The notes under the pieces are model-generated. The model did no database searches. It saw nothing but the letters and a program-made list of their open reading frames with translations, and was not told where the DNA came from. This document shows positions 11,502 to 22,465 of a stretch of DNA of 64,000 nucleotides, piece by piece. Each line of letters opens with the position of its first letter. Position 1 is the first letter of the stretch. The stretch covers positions 124,001 to 188,000 of the forward strand of contig VUYT01000003.1 of NCBI GenBank assembly GCA_008802785.1, in the 5' to 3' direction. Origin of the DNA: Symmetrospora coprosmae (lineage: Eukaryota > Basidiomycota > Cystobasidiomycetes > Symmetrosporaceae). Position numbers and translations under genes: made by a program.

Positions 11502-12581
11502 ATGCCTTTTGCACAAGACTACATGGCCGCATCGGCATTCGACGACCCCGTCACTCTGGTATCGAGCGATGGCACGGAGTTTGTCGTCAGCAGGACAGTG
11601 CTCTCCGTCCACTCATCCGTCTTCGAGGAAATGTTCGAAAGCGCAACGGACGCCGGCCAGCCCGTCAAGATGACAGAAACTGCCGATTGCCTTACTGTAC
11701 TTTGCGCCATGGCCATGGAGTCGAGCATCTCTGCTCGCCCAGATGTCGACATCGAAGAGAGATCTATCGAAGCGGCTCTCAAAGCGGCCGAGAAGTACGA
11801 CATGATAAGCATCAAGAAGGCCATTACACTAAGGCTGCTGTGGGTCTACGAAATCGACAAAGATCGCATGCTCCAGCTGCAAGACTGACCCTTCGCTCGC
11901 TACCTCAGCACGGGCCGACTTGCAGGGCAGCGCCCCAAGGAACTGAGAGCGCTGCTCAGCTCTGTACCTGGATGTCCAGCCGTACCGATTCTCGATCAGC
12001 TCGTCGCTTGGGAGTCCAAGTTCGGCAAACCTCCAGGACAGTACGACCTCGACAAGACCGCGGTGCGTGAAGCCCTGGCTCGCTAGGATGCGCTGTATGC
12101 GCTGCTGCAGAGACCAACACCGTATGCCCTCCGTCAGAGCTCATACATGCGACGCATACTCACTCGCATCGACAAGTGCCGTCGAGACGACATCGCTGCC
12201 ATTGCAGATGTCATGGCTCGCTTTGGTCCCGACATATGCGACGGCCGCGTGCACGCATCGCTTCACAGCAAGATGGCCCACACCGCGTGGAAGCTAGCTA
12301 TAGCCTCGGTCCGCGCGGAAAGTAAGGATCCTGCCGGCGAGAGTTCCGCCAGACGCGCCTGGGCGGACTGCCGCACACAGTATGAGGGGCTCGTCAAGGG
12401 CTGCCTTGTGTGCGAGATGGGCATCAGAACGTGCTTCAGACTGGTCGATGCTGTCTTTGAGGAGAGGCAGGTGCAGCGTGTGCAGCGTGTGCAGCAGGAG
12501 GCGGCTGGAAGACATGCGCTCAACGAGGAAGCCTTGACTGAGGTCATCCAGTTAGCGCAGGAAGGCTGGAGCCTGGAATGA
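11502..12581 (+). CDS. BTB/POZ domain protein (intact copy)
   Basis: An N-terminal BTB fold spans about residues 10-115 (VTLVSSDGTEFVVSRTVLSVHSS.F..M, then KAAEKYDM). BTB proteins of this fungal type mediate protein-protein contacts; the partner is unknown. Read straight through, the frame holds a TGA at 11886 and a TAG at 12087. Both fall inside plausible introns, 11840-11908 (69 bp) and 12063-12110 (48 bp). Removing them gives 963 bp, or 320 aa. The same two intron positions and phases occur in the related copy at 17258, which supports them. The C-terminal half has CxxC-like spacing (GCLVC) and a helical end. The 48-bp intron is short but in line with others here. Confidence 0.6.
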
Positions 12582-12729
12582 GATGTAAGCAAGGACGATT
12601 GACAGAGCAGACTGGTGTGTGCGTTAATTGGATAAAAGCCGCCTTTGATCTATTGATACACACGAACACCCTGGCCCTGTCAGCTTCCCCGCTGCTGCGG
12701 TCCATTCCATAGCCTTCTCCACTGCACAA

Positions 12730-14134
12730 TCAGGCGTTGTGAACCCTGTTATCCCTGGTCTGGGCGACGTAAGGCCGTAGAAGAGGCTCAGCGTGGACCT
12801 GAGCGATGACGCGCGGGTTGCCGGATGCGAAGCCGCCGACGAGCGCGAGGGTCTGGTTGTAGAGGGCCCTATCGGCGTTGGGTGCGTAGAACTGGGAGCA
12901 GTCGATCTGGCCGCTCGCGACGGCGGCCTTGACCTCGGAGGTCGTGACGAACTTCTTGGCCGAGGCGACGGCGAGCTTGACGACCTGGTACCCAAAGTTG
13001 GCGACGAGGAAGTCGTTGTGCCCGACGGGGACGCCAGGGCACGACTCCTGCACGAGGATGTTGCCCGCCATCTTGCCGGCGACGTACGTCGCACTGCCCT
13101 CGAGCGAGTTGTTCACCTGCGGGCGGACGGTCGTGTCGTTGAGCGAGAAGAGGGTGGTCGTGGGGACCCTGTACAGAGCACATATTGTCAGAGCGGTCCT
13201 GAGAAGTCTAACAAAGAGCGAGGGGAGACTTACCAGTTGTACCAGCCGCCCTTCTCCCGGTTAGTCAGGACCCAGTTGCTCGTGTAGCCCTGCTGCCAGA
13301 CTGCTGGATCGCGGAGCGTGTTGGTGAGGTTCGCCTGGGCGACGACAGCGACGTTCGTGGTGCCGTGAAGACTGCCAGCGAGCGAGATGTACTGGGAGAC
13401 CTCCTTACGGAGGGACGGGTAGTACGTGAGCGCCGATTGGATGGCGAGTCCGCCCTCTGCGAGCGGGAACGACGAAGCGTCAGCTTGGCAGCAGAAGTAT
13501 GACAGCAGAGACTGAAGCAACGAACGCGAGTGACCCATAATGGGCATCGTAGTCTTCGAAGCGTCGAAGACTCGGTGGCTACGAGATTGCGGAGATGTCA
13601 GCGGGGTCCGCGACCTTCGCTCTCTGAGGCGCCTCGCTTTTACTCACACAGCATTCGCAATGTACTCGAGCGTGTTCTGAATGTCTGCCGTCATGTAGGG
13701 AGGCGGGGCGACGTAGCAGACGTCGTAGCCGAGGCCTCCGAGGAAGTCTCGCCATCCGGGCTGTGGAAAGGCAATTTCTCCAGTCAGCACAGCATCATGT
13801 ATTCGCGTAGAATAAGCGCTTCACATCGTAGGCCATACTGGCATTAGCCCAAGCTGTGCGATGCTCTGGTCAGCTCCTCGTACTGCCTAATTGTTGGAAC
13901 GTGCGCCAACTCACTGCCAGGCACCAGCAGGAAGGGCTTCTTTGCGTTCTCGATGCCGCCGACACACGAAACGACCGAGTCGAGCTCGATCTGCGGGATA
14001 GTGAAGTCGGGGTCGGAGCCACGGCCCTTGTAGTAGTACGCCGCCTTGCCGTCGTTGTTCCTGGGAAGGACAGTGGCGGCGGCGGTCGAGGTGACAGCCA
14101 GGGCTGCAACGAAGGTGGAAGCGATAGAGGGCAT
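12730..14134 (-). CDS. Secreted lipase, CalB-like alpha/beta hydrolase
   Basis: Probably an extracellular lipase/esterase. The N-terminus is a signal peptide (MPSIASTFVAALAVTSTAAA). After it come GSDPDF and LLVPG, as in Candida antarctica lipase B. The nucleophile motif GHSQGG forms across intron 13457-13525. A catalytic Asp candidate is in SLNDTTVRPQ and a His candidate in PVGHNDF, both aligning with the CalB triad. PAVWQQ and SALTYYPS also match the family. Clear introns are 13169-13233, 13457-13525 and 13579-13647. The junctions between 13778 and 13914 are tentative and may include a 15-bp microexon (13839-13853). That model totals 1080 bp, or 359 aa, against about 340 for CalB precursor. 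Several Cys suggest disulfides. Confidence 0.85.
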
Positions 14135-16887
14135 GGTGTTCCGGAATCTGGGCTGTGGAAGGGAAGGAGATGCGGGTGAGAAGATGGAGTGTGAGGAGAG
14201 GAGAAGAGAAGAGAAGAGAAGCACCGGGGATGGTGTGTGAAGGGCTCTTATGGCAGGGCGGAGACAATCCCAAGGAAGAGCCGGTTCAACCGCTGCAGGA
14301 CGAGCGAGTCCGGCAGCAAGAACGGCAAGACGGCGGCAGAATGGTATGCAGATCAAAAAGGAGGTGAAACCGACGTCCTCGTGTGCTCTCCCAGGCTGTC
14401 ATATGACAGCTCTTTGTGAGCTTTGCGACGCCAACGCCCAACGGTTAATCCGGCTACTCCGGTGCGCCTCGCATCCGTGGGCCTTCGGTGCACGTGCAGC
14501 CTCTTCGCAAAGTGAGGCTCTCGGGATGCGGATCCCGCGGAGATGGATGCAACAGCATCTCTCCTCGCGCGTCATGTTCAGCCGTGAGCGCATCGTATGG
14601 TATGGTCCTGCTTCTGCACGGCGTCGCAATCGCGAATTGGGTGCGGCAGAGCTGCCGGGTCGGTTGGACTGTCGAGCTTCGACGTTTCCTGGGCGCTTCA
14701 GGTTGCGAACAGGAGGCAAGGAGGACTCAAATTGCAGCACATTGCAGCACCTCTCGCGGCAGCCGTGCTAATATTGCCAAACATTGCAAACGGGCCTCTC
14801 GCACGCTTGAATCGTGGCAGAAGACTGACAGAGTGTTCCCTGTACCTCGCCGCAAAGTGCGTGCCAGCGCGGCATCCGGCGCTAGCCCTGACGAGGGACT
14901 GACGGGGTGAACCGTGTCTAGTGCCGCAAAGTGTCCAGGAAAGCGGCCGAATGGCCGCGCTGCCTGCGTCACCGCACGGCAGGTATGTTCCTCATCTGCC
15001 GCCCACCTCCGCCTGCCCACGCGACCTTGAGTCAAGGGCAAGGAAGGCAGGCGACAGACGGCCGTGCGCAAGTACAAGGGACGTGGCGAGCCCCGGAAAC
15101 GCGACACACAGACAACAAATACTATACATGATCGTGTCGCGTCGCCAGGGCTCTCCCGGGCAACTCGGTCTAGGTGCAGCTCTTCCTCTGCGCCCGAGCC
15201 GAAGCACAAGGTGACGTACAGGCGTCATCGAGCGCAGAGTACTGGGCGCGACACGGGCAAGAGCCCAACAAGGCAAATGTGCAAGAGGAGAGCAGGCCGA
15301 AGTACCCACCGACATGGAAGAGCCGCATTGCTCGACGGGGTCACAGGTGGCCCCGCTGGCGACGAGAAGGGCGGGCGAGACCTGTGGCGAGTGAAGTACT
15401 GGTGAGTGCAGCTGCACGAACATCAGTAAAAGCTCCAACTTGCGCTGGAATTCAGAAGGCAAATGAGCGTACCCGGGCGACAGCAGGTGTGCACGAAGCC
15501 TTCCGGGTCCAGCCTAGAGACCTCGAGCGGCCGTGCAGGGAGTGACGTTTTGCGCATGTTCGGGCAGGCGTTGGATATGTCGTGGGATGCTGTGTGCGGC
15601 GGTGCGAAGCAGAGGGAGGCGTCAGCCAGGGCACGGTCGCTCGACCTGCATGGAGCGGCGAGCCACACACATGGGTAGATGAAGGGACGGAGGATGGGCC
15701 ATATCGCGTTTCTAGGAGTAGCAAGCGCATGTACAAGGCAAAGATCGCCTCGAACGACGGAATAGTGCGGACAATGCCGAGGGTTTGTTGCGCCCCGGCG
15801 CCCAAACGTGATGCATCGGCCAAGCCCGTGCAGCAGGATACGCACAGACGCCGCCTCTCGACCGTAAAGCCCTTGAGAGATCGGGTCCCAGGCAGTAGGT
15901 CTCGAGAGGCTGAGCGAAAGCGGTTCCGCGCGGGTCGTAGGCTTGTCCGGAGCGAGGGCGAAGGCGCCGGGACAAGGAGGGGAAGGGAGAGAGGCTGTGT
16001 GGGAGTAGAAAGGAGAGAGTGAGAACTGGGAGGGAGTCAGCATGCTTGTTCTGCTGTGCGCTGGTGTGGTCTAAAGGCAACGGGAGTGGCAGGCGGACCG
16101 GCGTGGCCACGATGACCACGGATAAGCAAGGGAGCGACGGCAGCGAATGACAGACAGCAGGGAGAAGCGCAGGAGCGAGGACGGGATAACAGTGGATAGA
16201 GTGTTCACGGAATGGCTTTGACTCACCCGTTTGTAGGTCCTGACGCCCAATCCGCGAGCAGCTCCAGTCGAGCGCAGCGCAGCCAATGAGAACGCTCATA
16301 CCATCGCGCCCCTCATGCCCTTAACCTGAGGCTGCGGCCGCGATGATAGAGAGGGTTTCATGACACACGGTTGTGCTGACCAGGCGTTCGAGCGGATTGG
16401 TGTCGTTGGGTGAGAGGAGAGCAGAGGGATGGTGTGCAGGCGGGATCGCCTCGCCGCTTTCCTCTCCTCCGATTTCACCCCAACCGCATCAAGTGACCAC
16501 GCACTCCGGAGCAGAGGCCGAATCTACTGCCTGCTGCAACATCTGCGCGGGAAAACTGTGCTGCCCTCGTCTAGGCTCCGGCTCTGTGTGACCTTGGCCG
16601 TTCCGGTCCTCCCTCGCGCGATGGGACCAGTCTGGCGTCGATGGTGCTTCTCTCTGCGGGTCCCGCGGTTCACTGCACGGCACGGTGGTCCACATGTGCT
16701 GTGAAGGATGCATATTCAGGCCGGCCACCCCGAGTCCCAACGCCTCTCGCTATCCGGATTTCCTCGCGACGGATGCGGTATGTAACTTGGAGCTGCACTG
16801 GCTAGCTATAGGCTTCCACTCCACAGCTAGCTAGCAGACTATCGCGTAGCGTGTGCTTGTGTGCGATATCCTCATGTGATAGCCGCC
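14135..16887. other. 2.7-kb stretch with no convincing gene
   Basis: It holds the lipase promoter, with a (GAGAA)n run at about 14201-14220. The rest contains only open frames without family resemblance or consistent splice structure. On the minus strand an ATG at about 16286 begins a short basic, mitochondrial-presequence-like peptide (MAALRSTGAARGLGVRTYKR) ending at a GTGAGT donor. I could not find a convincing following exon. The block at 15950-16250 is purine-rich on the plus strand and looks like leader or untranslated sequence. A long non-coding transcript is possible but unsupported. Confidence 0.4.
14201..14221. repeat. (GAGAA)n pentanucleotide repeat
   Basis: About four units of GAGAA lie some 70 bp upstream of the lipase start codon. 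Confidence 0.7.
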
Positions 16888-17147
16888 ATGGACGACGCCG
16901 TCAGGCTTTGGGAAAATCAGGCCCGAAAGGCCTTTTTTCCGACACGTCCTCCGGCCGCGATGCGAGCGTCGTCTCAGAAGCAAAGACTGCCGTCGCAAGC
17001 CTCGACAGTCTGGGTACGTACTATACCGATGAGGAGGAGTCGCTCAAAATCATGTTCCGTAACACAAGACGTCATGCTGCAAAGGCCTCGTCCGCATCTT
17101 CAGCGAGAAGCGACCCTCCGCTCTCGCCTCCCAGCTTGACGACCTGA
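16888..17147 (+). other. Possible small exon or gene remnant
   Basis: An ATG at 16888 begins MDDAVRLWENQARKAFF. A different frame over 16920-17140 reads as ordinary charged protein (YYTDEEESLKIMF), and a GTACGT donor lies near 17013. This may be a decayed or spliced gene just upstream of the BTB remnant. The frames do not join cleanly and no family is recognised. Confidence 0.2.
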
Positions 17148-17191
17148 GCCGCTCGAGCTCGCACGACTCTGCTCCCGTCTCGTATCCTGCC

Positions 17192-17211
17192 GCTCTCTCT
17201 CTCTCTCTCTC
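17192..17211. repeat. (CT)n dinucleotide repeat
   Basis: About ten CT units lie roughly 50 bp before the start codon of the BTB remnant, in a pyrimidine-rich leader. Confidence 0.7.
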
Positions 17212-17257
17212 CTGTTCTACCTATCCGTAGACTTAGTACTTCGCAGACCTCTCTTCA

Positions 17258-18287
17258 ATGCGCGACTTCACGACTGCGTTTCCCTGCTCCGATTCCATCA
17301 CGCTCAGGTCCGCCAACGGCGATGACTTCGTAGTCAGCCAGATGATGCTCTCCGTCCACTCTACAGTCTTCAGGGACATGCTCGCCAGCGGCACGGACGA
17401 CGGCGTCCCCGTCGTTCTCGCAGAAGAGACGGCGTGCTTGGAGATCATGCTCAGCTGCGTCCATGGCGAGCTCCCGCCTGCCGGTCCAGCTTGAGCGGAG
17501 GTCGTCAAGGCTACCGTGAAGTACGACATGCAGCTCGTCAAAGGAGCTCTGCTGCACGAGCTTGCGTGAGCTGCCCCAGCTGCTCATCGTCTCTGAGCCC
17601 TTCTTTGTCACTTCGAAATCCTGCTGACACCACTATTTGCTGGCCGTCGTGTCGCTCGCCGTTCCTCTCGCAGAATGCACGCCAGGGCGAATAATCGAGG
17701 CGCTCTCCAACAGCTCAAGGATTCCGACTGTGGAGGTCTTCCGGTGCTCGAGCAGCTCGCGGAGTGGGAGGCCAAGGCCGGCGTCATTGGCCGAACGGAT
17801 TACCGAGTCACCGATGCCTTGGTAGCTCACTCACCCTCCTCTGCTTATCGTGTCATTGCAGGTCTCTGATCATGTCTAATGTGCTACACGACAGGTTTCG
17901 CTGCATGAAAACCTCCTGGCGAAGCAAGATCAGTGCAGGCGCCTTGAGATTCTCTAAATTGTCAGCGCCATGCGCCGTGTTGTCCCCAAGAGATGCAAAG
18001 GCTACGCCCATGGCCTCTACGGAGATGCTCGAGGCTTCAAGATGTCACACACGATCTGGAAAAACGCCACTCACTTCGTCAGCAAGCGGTACCTCGATAC
18101 TACGTGCCGGGCGTCGGCAGATGAAGTTTGGGATGCATGCAAAATGGAGTTCGAGGGCGCCATCGAAGGATGCCCGCCTTGTGAGAAAGGACTCGCCAAC
18201 GCCTTTCAACGCACCAATGCCATGTTTCAGGAGCAGCGAGGCAGGGAGGTGGATGTGATGAGCCTGCTTGAAGAGCTCACTTTGTAG
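17258..18287 (+). pseudogene. BTB-domain pseudogene, paralogue of the gene at 11502
   Basis: The N-terminal BTB part (ITLRSANGDDFVVSQMMLSVHST) aligns with the intact copy. So do KYDM, then PVLEQLAEWEAK (against PILDQLVAWESK), QCRRLEI (against KCRRDDI) and the C-terminal third. Introns are at equivalent places: 17566-17673 in phase 2, and 17822 to 17894 (or 17861). Two in-frame stops are not removed by any plausible intron: a TGA at 17492 at the end of the BTB core, and a TAA at 17955 where the intact copy has Ala. The later frame stays alignable to 18287, so decay is recent or the upper part is still translated as a short BTB peptide of 78 aa. Confidence 0.65.
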
Positions 18288-18529
18288 TGTCAGCCGCAGC
18301 TTCGCGAAAGCTCGATTGTTATGGGTGATCCTTGCCGCAGCTGTGACGGATTGGCAGCTGCTGCAAGGTTCCCATAGCGAGTGGGCTTTTGCGCAGCTCT
18401 AGCAATGGAGTCGATTGAAAATCACGCCTGAAAGGCCTTCAAACGTTGTCCGAGCGTCAACTTCCAAGCAGAGATCGCGGTTGTCATGCACGAGATTGCA
18501 AATATGCTACATGCTACACTGCCTCTCCT

Positions 18530-21098
18530 CTACTCCTCCTGCGTCTCGTCGTGCCCCTGATGCTCGCCAGCGTCCAGCGCCGACACGCACAGCTGGTATG
18601 CAGACCACGAGATGGCCATTGCGGGGGAGACCTTGAGGAGGGTGGGTCTGTGCGAGAGGCAGGATCAGCCTTGTCCGCGCAGCAAGAAGCTCGGCACAAC
18701 TCACGACAAGCCCTTGTAGAACCCCTTGATGCCTTCCTTCTGGTAGCACTTTGTCGCAACGTCCCTCCAGCCCGTGTACCGCTGCGGGTGCGCCGGGGTT
18801 CCCTGCGTCTGCATGCGCGTGCGCAGCAGATTGAGCGGGTACACACTCGTCGCGCCCAGCCCGCCAGACAGGGCACCGAATGTCAGGCTGCCGAGCACGC
18901 CCGGCTCCTCGTCCGTGTGCGCCCAGTCCATGTAGGACTTTTTAAAGAACGAAAAGAGGAACATGTCCGTGGCTGCGGGTGTGTCCGAGTCAGCCATGGA
19001 ACCACTGCGACACAGATTGAATCGCACGGACCGCTGTACGGTGCCACGCCGATCAGGCCCATGCTCAAGCCCGAGTAGTAGGCCCGGACCCCGCCGCGCT
19101 TGAACATCTCTTGAGCAGTCTTGAGGTACAGGGCATTGCCTTTGAGGCCGGTGGACGAGGTGGACGACATGACGCGCGTCTTCCACGTCTCGAGCGGGTA
19201 GATGACTGCGAGAGGCACAATGGTCAGCTTGTGCGTTTCGTTCGCTCGGTGCGAGGGCGGACCCACGCAGCTGGCTCGTGATGCCTCCGAACCCGCCCGC
19301 AATGAACCGGCTGGACCCGCTGATGTCGGCCACGCCGCAGTGGTCGACGTTCCTCGCGAACCACCGCTTGGCGTACTCGTACGACCAAAATTTGCACGCC
19401 GACTCTGGCACAATCTTGATTATATTCAGGCCGTTGCCCACGAAGAAGGCTTTGAGGCCGCCTTGAGCATACAAGTCCTTCACAGCTGCGGCGAACGCGC
19501 CCATGCCCCGCTGTGAAGTCTTTGCAACGTCCTTGGCGGCGGCCACGGGGTGTGTGACGGTTTTGCCCACGCCAGGCAGCTGGGCGCCAGACCGGTCAAC
19601 CGTGTTGATAAGATACACTTTCAACCGATCAAAAGGCGCAGTTGCCGTGCGGGAGACTGTGAAGCGGGTGAATCATGGTCAGCTAAGCCAGTTGAGGCGA
19701 TTCAGCCCTACTCACCCGCTCCTGCCAGTCCTCCCGCTATCAAATACGCTGCGGACCCTTCGAAGATCCCCTGGCCCTCCTCTTCCTGCTCATCGTGCTG
19801 TTGCGGAGCGCTCCCGTGATCCTCGTTCCGCGGATCTTCTTCCCTTTTGACTGCGCCGGAGTGGTCGCTCGAAGGTGCAGACGCGGCGGACCTGGACGTC
19901 TGCGCAGTCGACGCAGAAGCGCTTGCCGCGGCGCTGGAAAAGGAGGACGTAGAAGCCGGAGGTGAGGGCTTCTCGGCCAGGATAACGTCCAAATCCTGGT
20001 TTGCCATGCTGGTCGCGAGGCGGGGCTGTCTGGAATGAGACTTCCAGTACGTCCAGATATTGGGCATGGACGTCGGGCGGGGCAGGAGCTGCGTGCACGA
20101 GTAGGGGCTATCAGAAATGCGCGGATGGTCGCACTACAGACACGCCACTCACCAGGAGGAAATCGCGCCATTCTTCAAAGGTGACGTGACCCGTGCCCGT
20201 CTTGTCCATCTCCTTGACCATCTCGGCGAGGTTTTCCAGCGAGATCTTGATGTCTGCGAGGTGTACAGACGACTGTCAGACAGCGTGAGAGGTATGGTGA
20301 GCGCGGCACCCACCTGCATTCGCCAGAGCGTGCTGCAGCTCGGCGGGGCCCAAGCGCATGTCATTGTCTCTGTCAATTTCGCAGAAGAGCTTCCACAGGG
20401 CTGTCCAGACGCCTCGAGATCAGCTGCGCGCCTGGAGACAGGCCTGGTGACCCGCACCCACCTTCCTCCTTTGTCTCGACAAACTGCACAAAGCGCTCGA
20501 GCGACGGCCCTTTCCCCTTTGCGTCGTCGCCCGGACACAGCGAGTGGTACAGCTCTTTGAGGTATTCCTTCCGGAGAGATTCTACGCGCTTCTCTTCGGC
20601 CGTGTACGGAGCGGGATAGACCGACGTCGAGCCTGTGCCTGCGCTTGCGCTTGAGCTCGAGCTTGAGCCAGAGCTGGACGCGGTCGAAGTCGAGGCGTCG
20701 CTTCGCTGTTCCGCCGACCAGGATGTCTCCTCCTTTCCCCACGCATCGCTCGGCTCGACCTGACCCCCGCCCGGATGCTCATGCTGATGCGGCAGGCTCC
20801 ACTCCTTCCTGAGCGTGTCGTACAGCGCTCGAAGCCTCTTCTGGCGGTCCTTGTCATGGGCCCTGAACCGTTCGAGGGTGGTGCAGCTGCACTGGTCGAG
20901 GGTCCGGACATTGATGGCGGTATTGGCCCTGACACCGACGCGCAGAGAAGCCTCATCGTTGTCTTTACGCAGCGAGCACTGCTCTATCGTGCATGGGATG
21001 GGAGGCGGCGCTGCCGTGCGCTCAAAGAGCTCGCGACGGGTACGGGGAGTCGCATTCGTGCTGGACGAGCTGGACGGCGCTGATATTGGCATGGTCAT
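18530..21098 (-). CDS. Calcium-regulated mitochondrial solute carrier (SCaMC/Sal1 type)
   Basis: Likely an ATP-Mg/phosphate carrier of the inner mitochondrial membrane regulated by calcium. Eight exons sum to 2148 bp, or 715 aa; introns are 20401-20461, 20254-20313, 20089-20152, 19657-19715, 19206-19266, 18973-19031 and 18648-18704, plus exon ends at 21098 and 18530. Two good EF-hand loops are visible: DRDNDMRLGPAE and DKTGTGHVTFEE. Then come three carrier repeats with signatures PFDRLK, PLETWK and PLNLLR; the third lacks the usual acidic residue, as is common in this subfamily. The N-terminal 200 residues and the segment before the first helix are long and Ser-rich compared with yeast Sal1. 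The start is the first in-frame ATG; a downstream start cannot be excluded. Confidence 0.87.
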
Positions 21099-21811
21099 GG
21101 CGTTGGTGGACGTCGAGGATGCTGCTGTGCTGTGCTACGCTAAGCTATTGCTCCATCCAATTGCTGCCAGTCGGTCAGGTCGCAAAGTCGCAATCACGTC
21201 ACGAGTCGCAGCTCAGTCAGACGCCAACTCGGCAATTGGATGCACAATTCCATATCGATATAGGAATGGCCATGCGGCTGCACATTGCTGCCATCGCATG
21301 CTGCATGCATGCTGCACTTGCTCGCAGCTCGCAGCTCGCTCTCTGTGGACTGGATTCGACTGGACGGGATGGACTGGACACCTGCTGAAAGGACGACATA
21401 TCCACCCCCTTCAACACCTCAGACCGGCTCTTTCCGAGGCGCGCTCAGCACTGCCTCCTCCTCCTCCTCTTCCTCTCTGCGTCACTCGCTGGCTGCACCT
21501 ACATCTGCGCTCCGCTCGCCCTTTTGCCTGGCGGTAGATCTGCCAGACTCGACAGCACCGCCTGTTGGCGCGATATACTGGCAGACTGGCAGGCTACACT
21601 AAGCTCTCTACTCTACTCTACTCTGCTCTGCATCCGCTCATTTGCCGCAATCTTTGCCCACCTCAAGCTGCGCCTCAATCCTCGCATCTGAAAGCTCTAT
21701 AACATGCCCGCTAACCTCCGACTCCCCACAGTCTCGGTCAGAGATGGCCCATCCTCACTATGCTCAGTCTTCTCACATACTCGCATATCGCCCGCATACC
21801 CAAGCTTCAAA
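21099..21811. other. Intergenic, with (CTCTA)n repeat
   Basis: A divergent promoter region between the carrier and the small gene at 21812. It contains TCC/TCT-rich sequence at about 21455-21480 and a (CTCTA)n run at 21605-21624. No gene is seen. Confidence 0.4.
21605..21624. repeat. (CTCTA)n pentanucleotide repeat
   Basis: About four units about 190 bp upstream of the small gene at 21812. Confidence 0.6.
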
Positions 21812-22279
21812 ATGAGCGTAGAGGCAGCCGAGCCCGCCGCTCATTCACCGCTCGCCTCGCCAGAGACCGAGACCGACAACAGCGGCGACGACAGCTACGC
21901 CAACGCAGCCATCACACCTCTCTTCTGCGCAACTAGCGCCGACCGCCTCATTGTCCGCGATCAAGCCGCGCGCCGCAGCATCAAGCCTCTCAAGATTGTC
22001 ATCTCGCAGCGCAAGGCGTCGCTGTCGCACAATGGCAGCGCTATCCACAAGCACCCAAACGCTATTCCAAGCTTCCACGTCACGGTGCACCACGCTCATG
22101 TCCATGCTGATGCTCATGCCAGCAGAGCCGACACGCTGGCGCCCTGTCATCACGTCCTGACGCCGCACCCGTCGCCGCGCCACCTGGACGGAGAAAAGAC
22201 GCCTGTACAGCTGACGCCGAGGACGGCACGACCCGCGCAAGGTCTGACCACTGCAGGGAAGAGATGCGCCGGTCACTGA
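21812..22279 (+). CDS. Hypothetical Ser/His-rich protein
   Basis: A single exon of 155 aa starting MSVEAAEPAAH. An upstream in-frame ATG at 21704 would add 36 residues, but the composition there looks like leader sequence. The body has an acidic Ser/Thr segment, a basic middle (LKIVISQRK) and a His-rich stretch (TVHHAHVHADAHA). No membrane segment or known domain is visible. Codon use fits the neighbours, but there is no homology support, so it may be spurious. Confidence 0.4.
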   Translation: MSVEAAEPAAHSPLASPETETDNSGDDSYANAAITPLFCATSADRLIVRDQAARRSIKPLKIVISQRKASLSHNGSAIHKHPNAIPSFHVTVHHAHVHADAHASRADTLAPCHHVLTPHPSPRHLDGEKTPVQLTPRTARPAQGLTTAGKRCAGH

Positions 22280-22465
22280 GTCGGTCAGTCGCCGCTTGCC
22301 ACGGGAGCCAACCAAAGCGTCTCTATCTATCTCGGTGCAGTCCTTCGTGCCTGCTCATACCCATCCCTGTAGATTCAGTATAGAAGTCAAGCCCGTCCAG
22401 CAAACAAGAAGTCATCTCAGATCCTCTGCAGCATACGAGCTACATAGCAGCGCTGGCGATTGAAG

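Noticed and set aside
11886-12089. Stop-codon readthrough or recoding in the BTB gene
   Set aside because: Both stops are removed by GT..AG introns whose positions match the paralogue, so recoding is unnecessary.
14281-14360. Possible second tRNA near a GGTTCAA sequence
   Set aside because: The flanking sequence cannot form acceptor, D and anticodon stems.
15712-16299. Minus-strand 195-residue frame in the long intergenic stretch
   Set aside because: It is Pro/Ser/Leu-rich translation of pyrimidine-rich DNA with no domain and no supporting splice structure beyond one donor.
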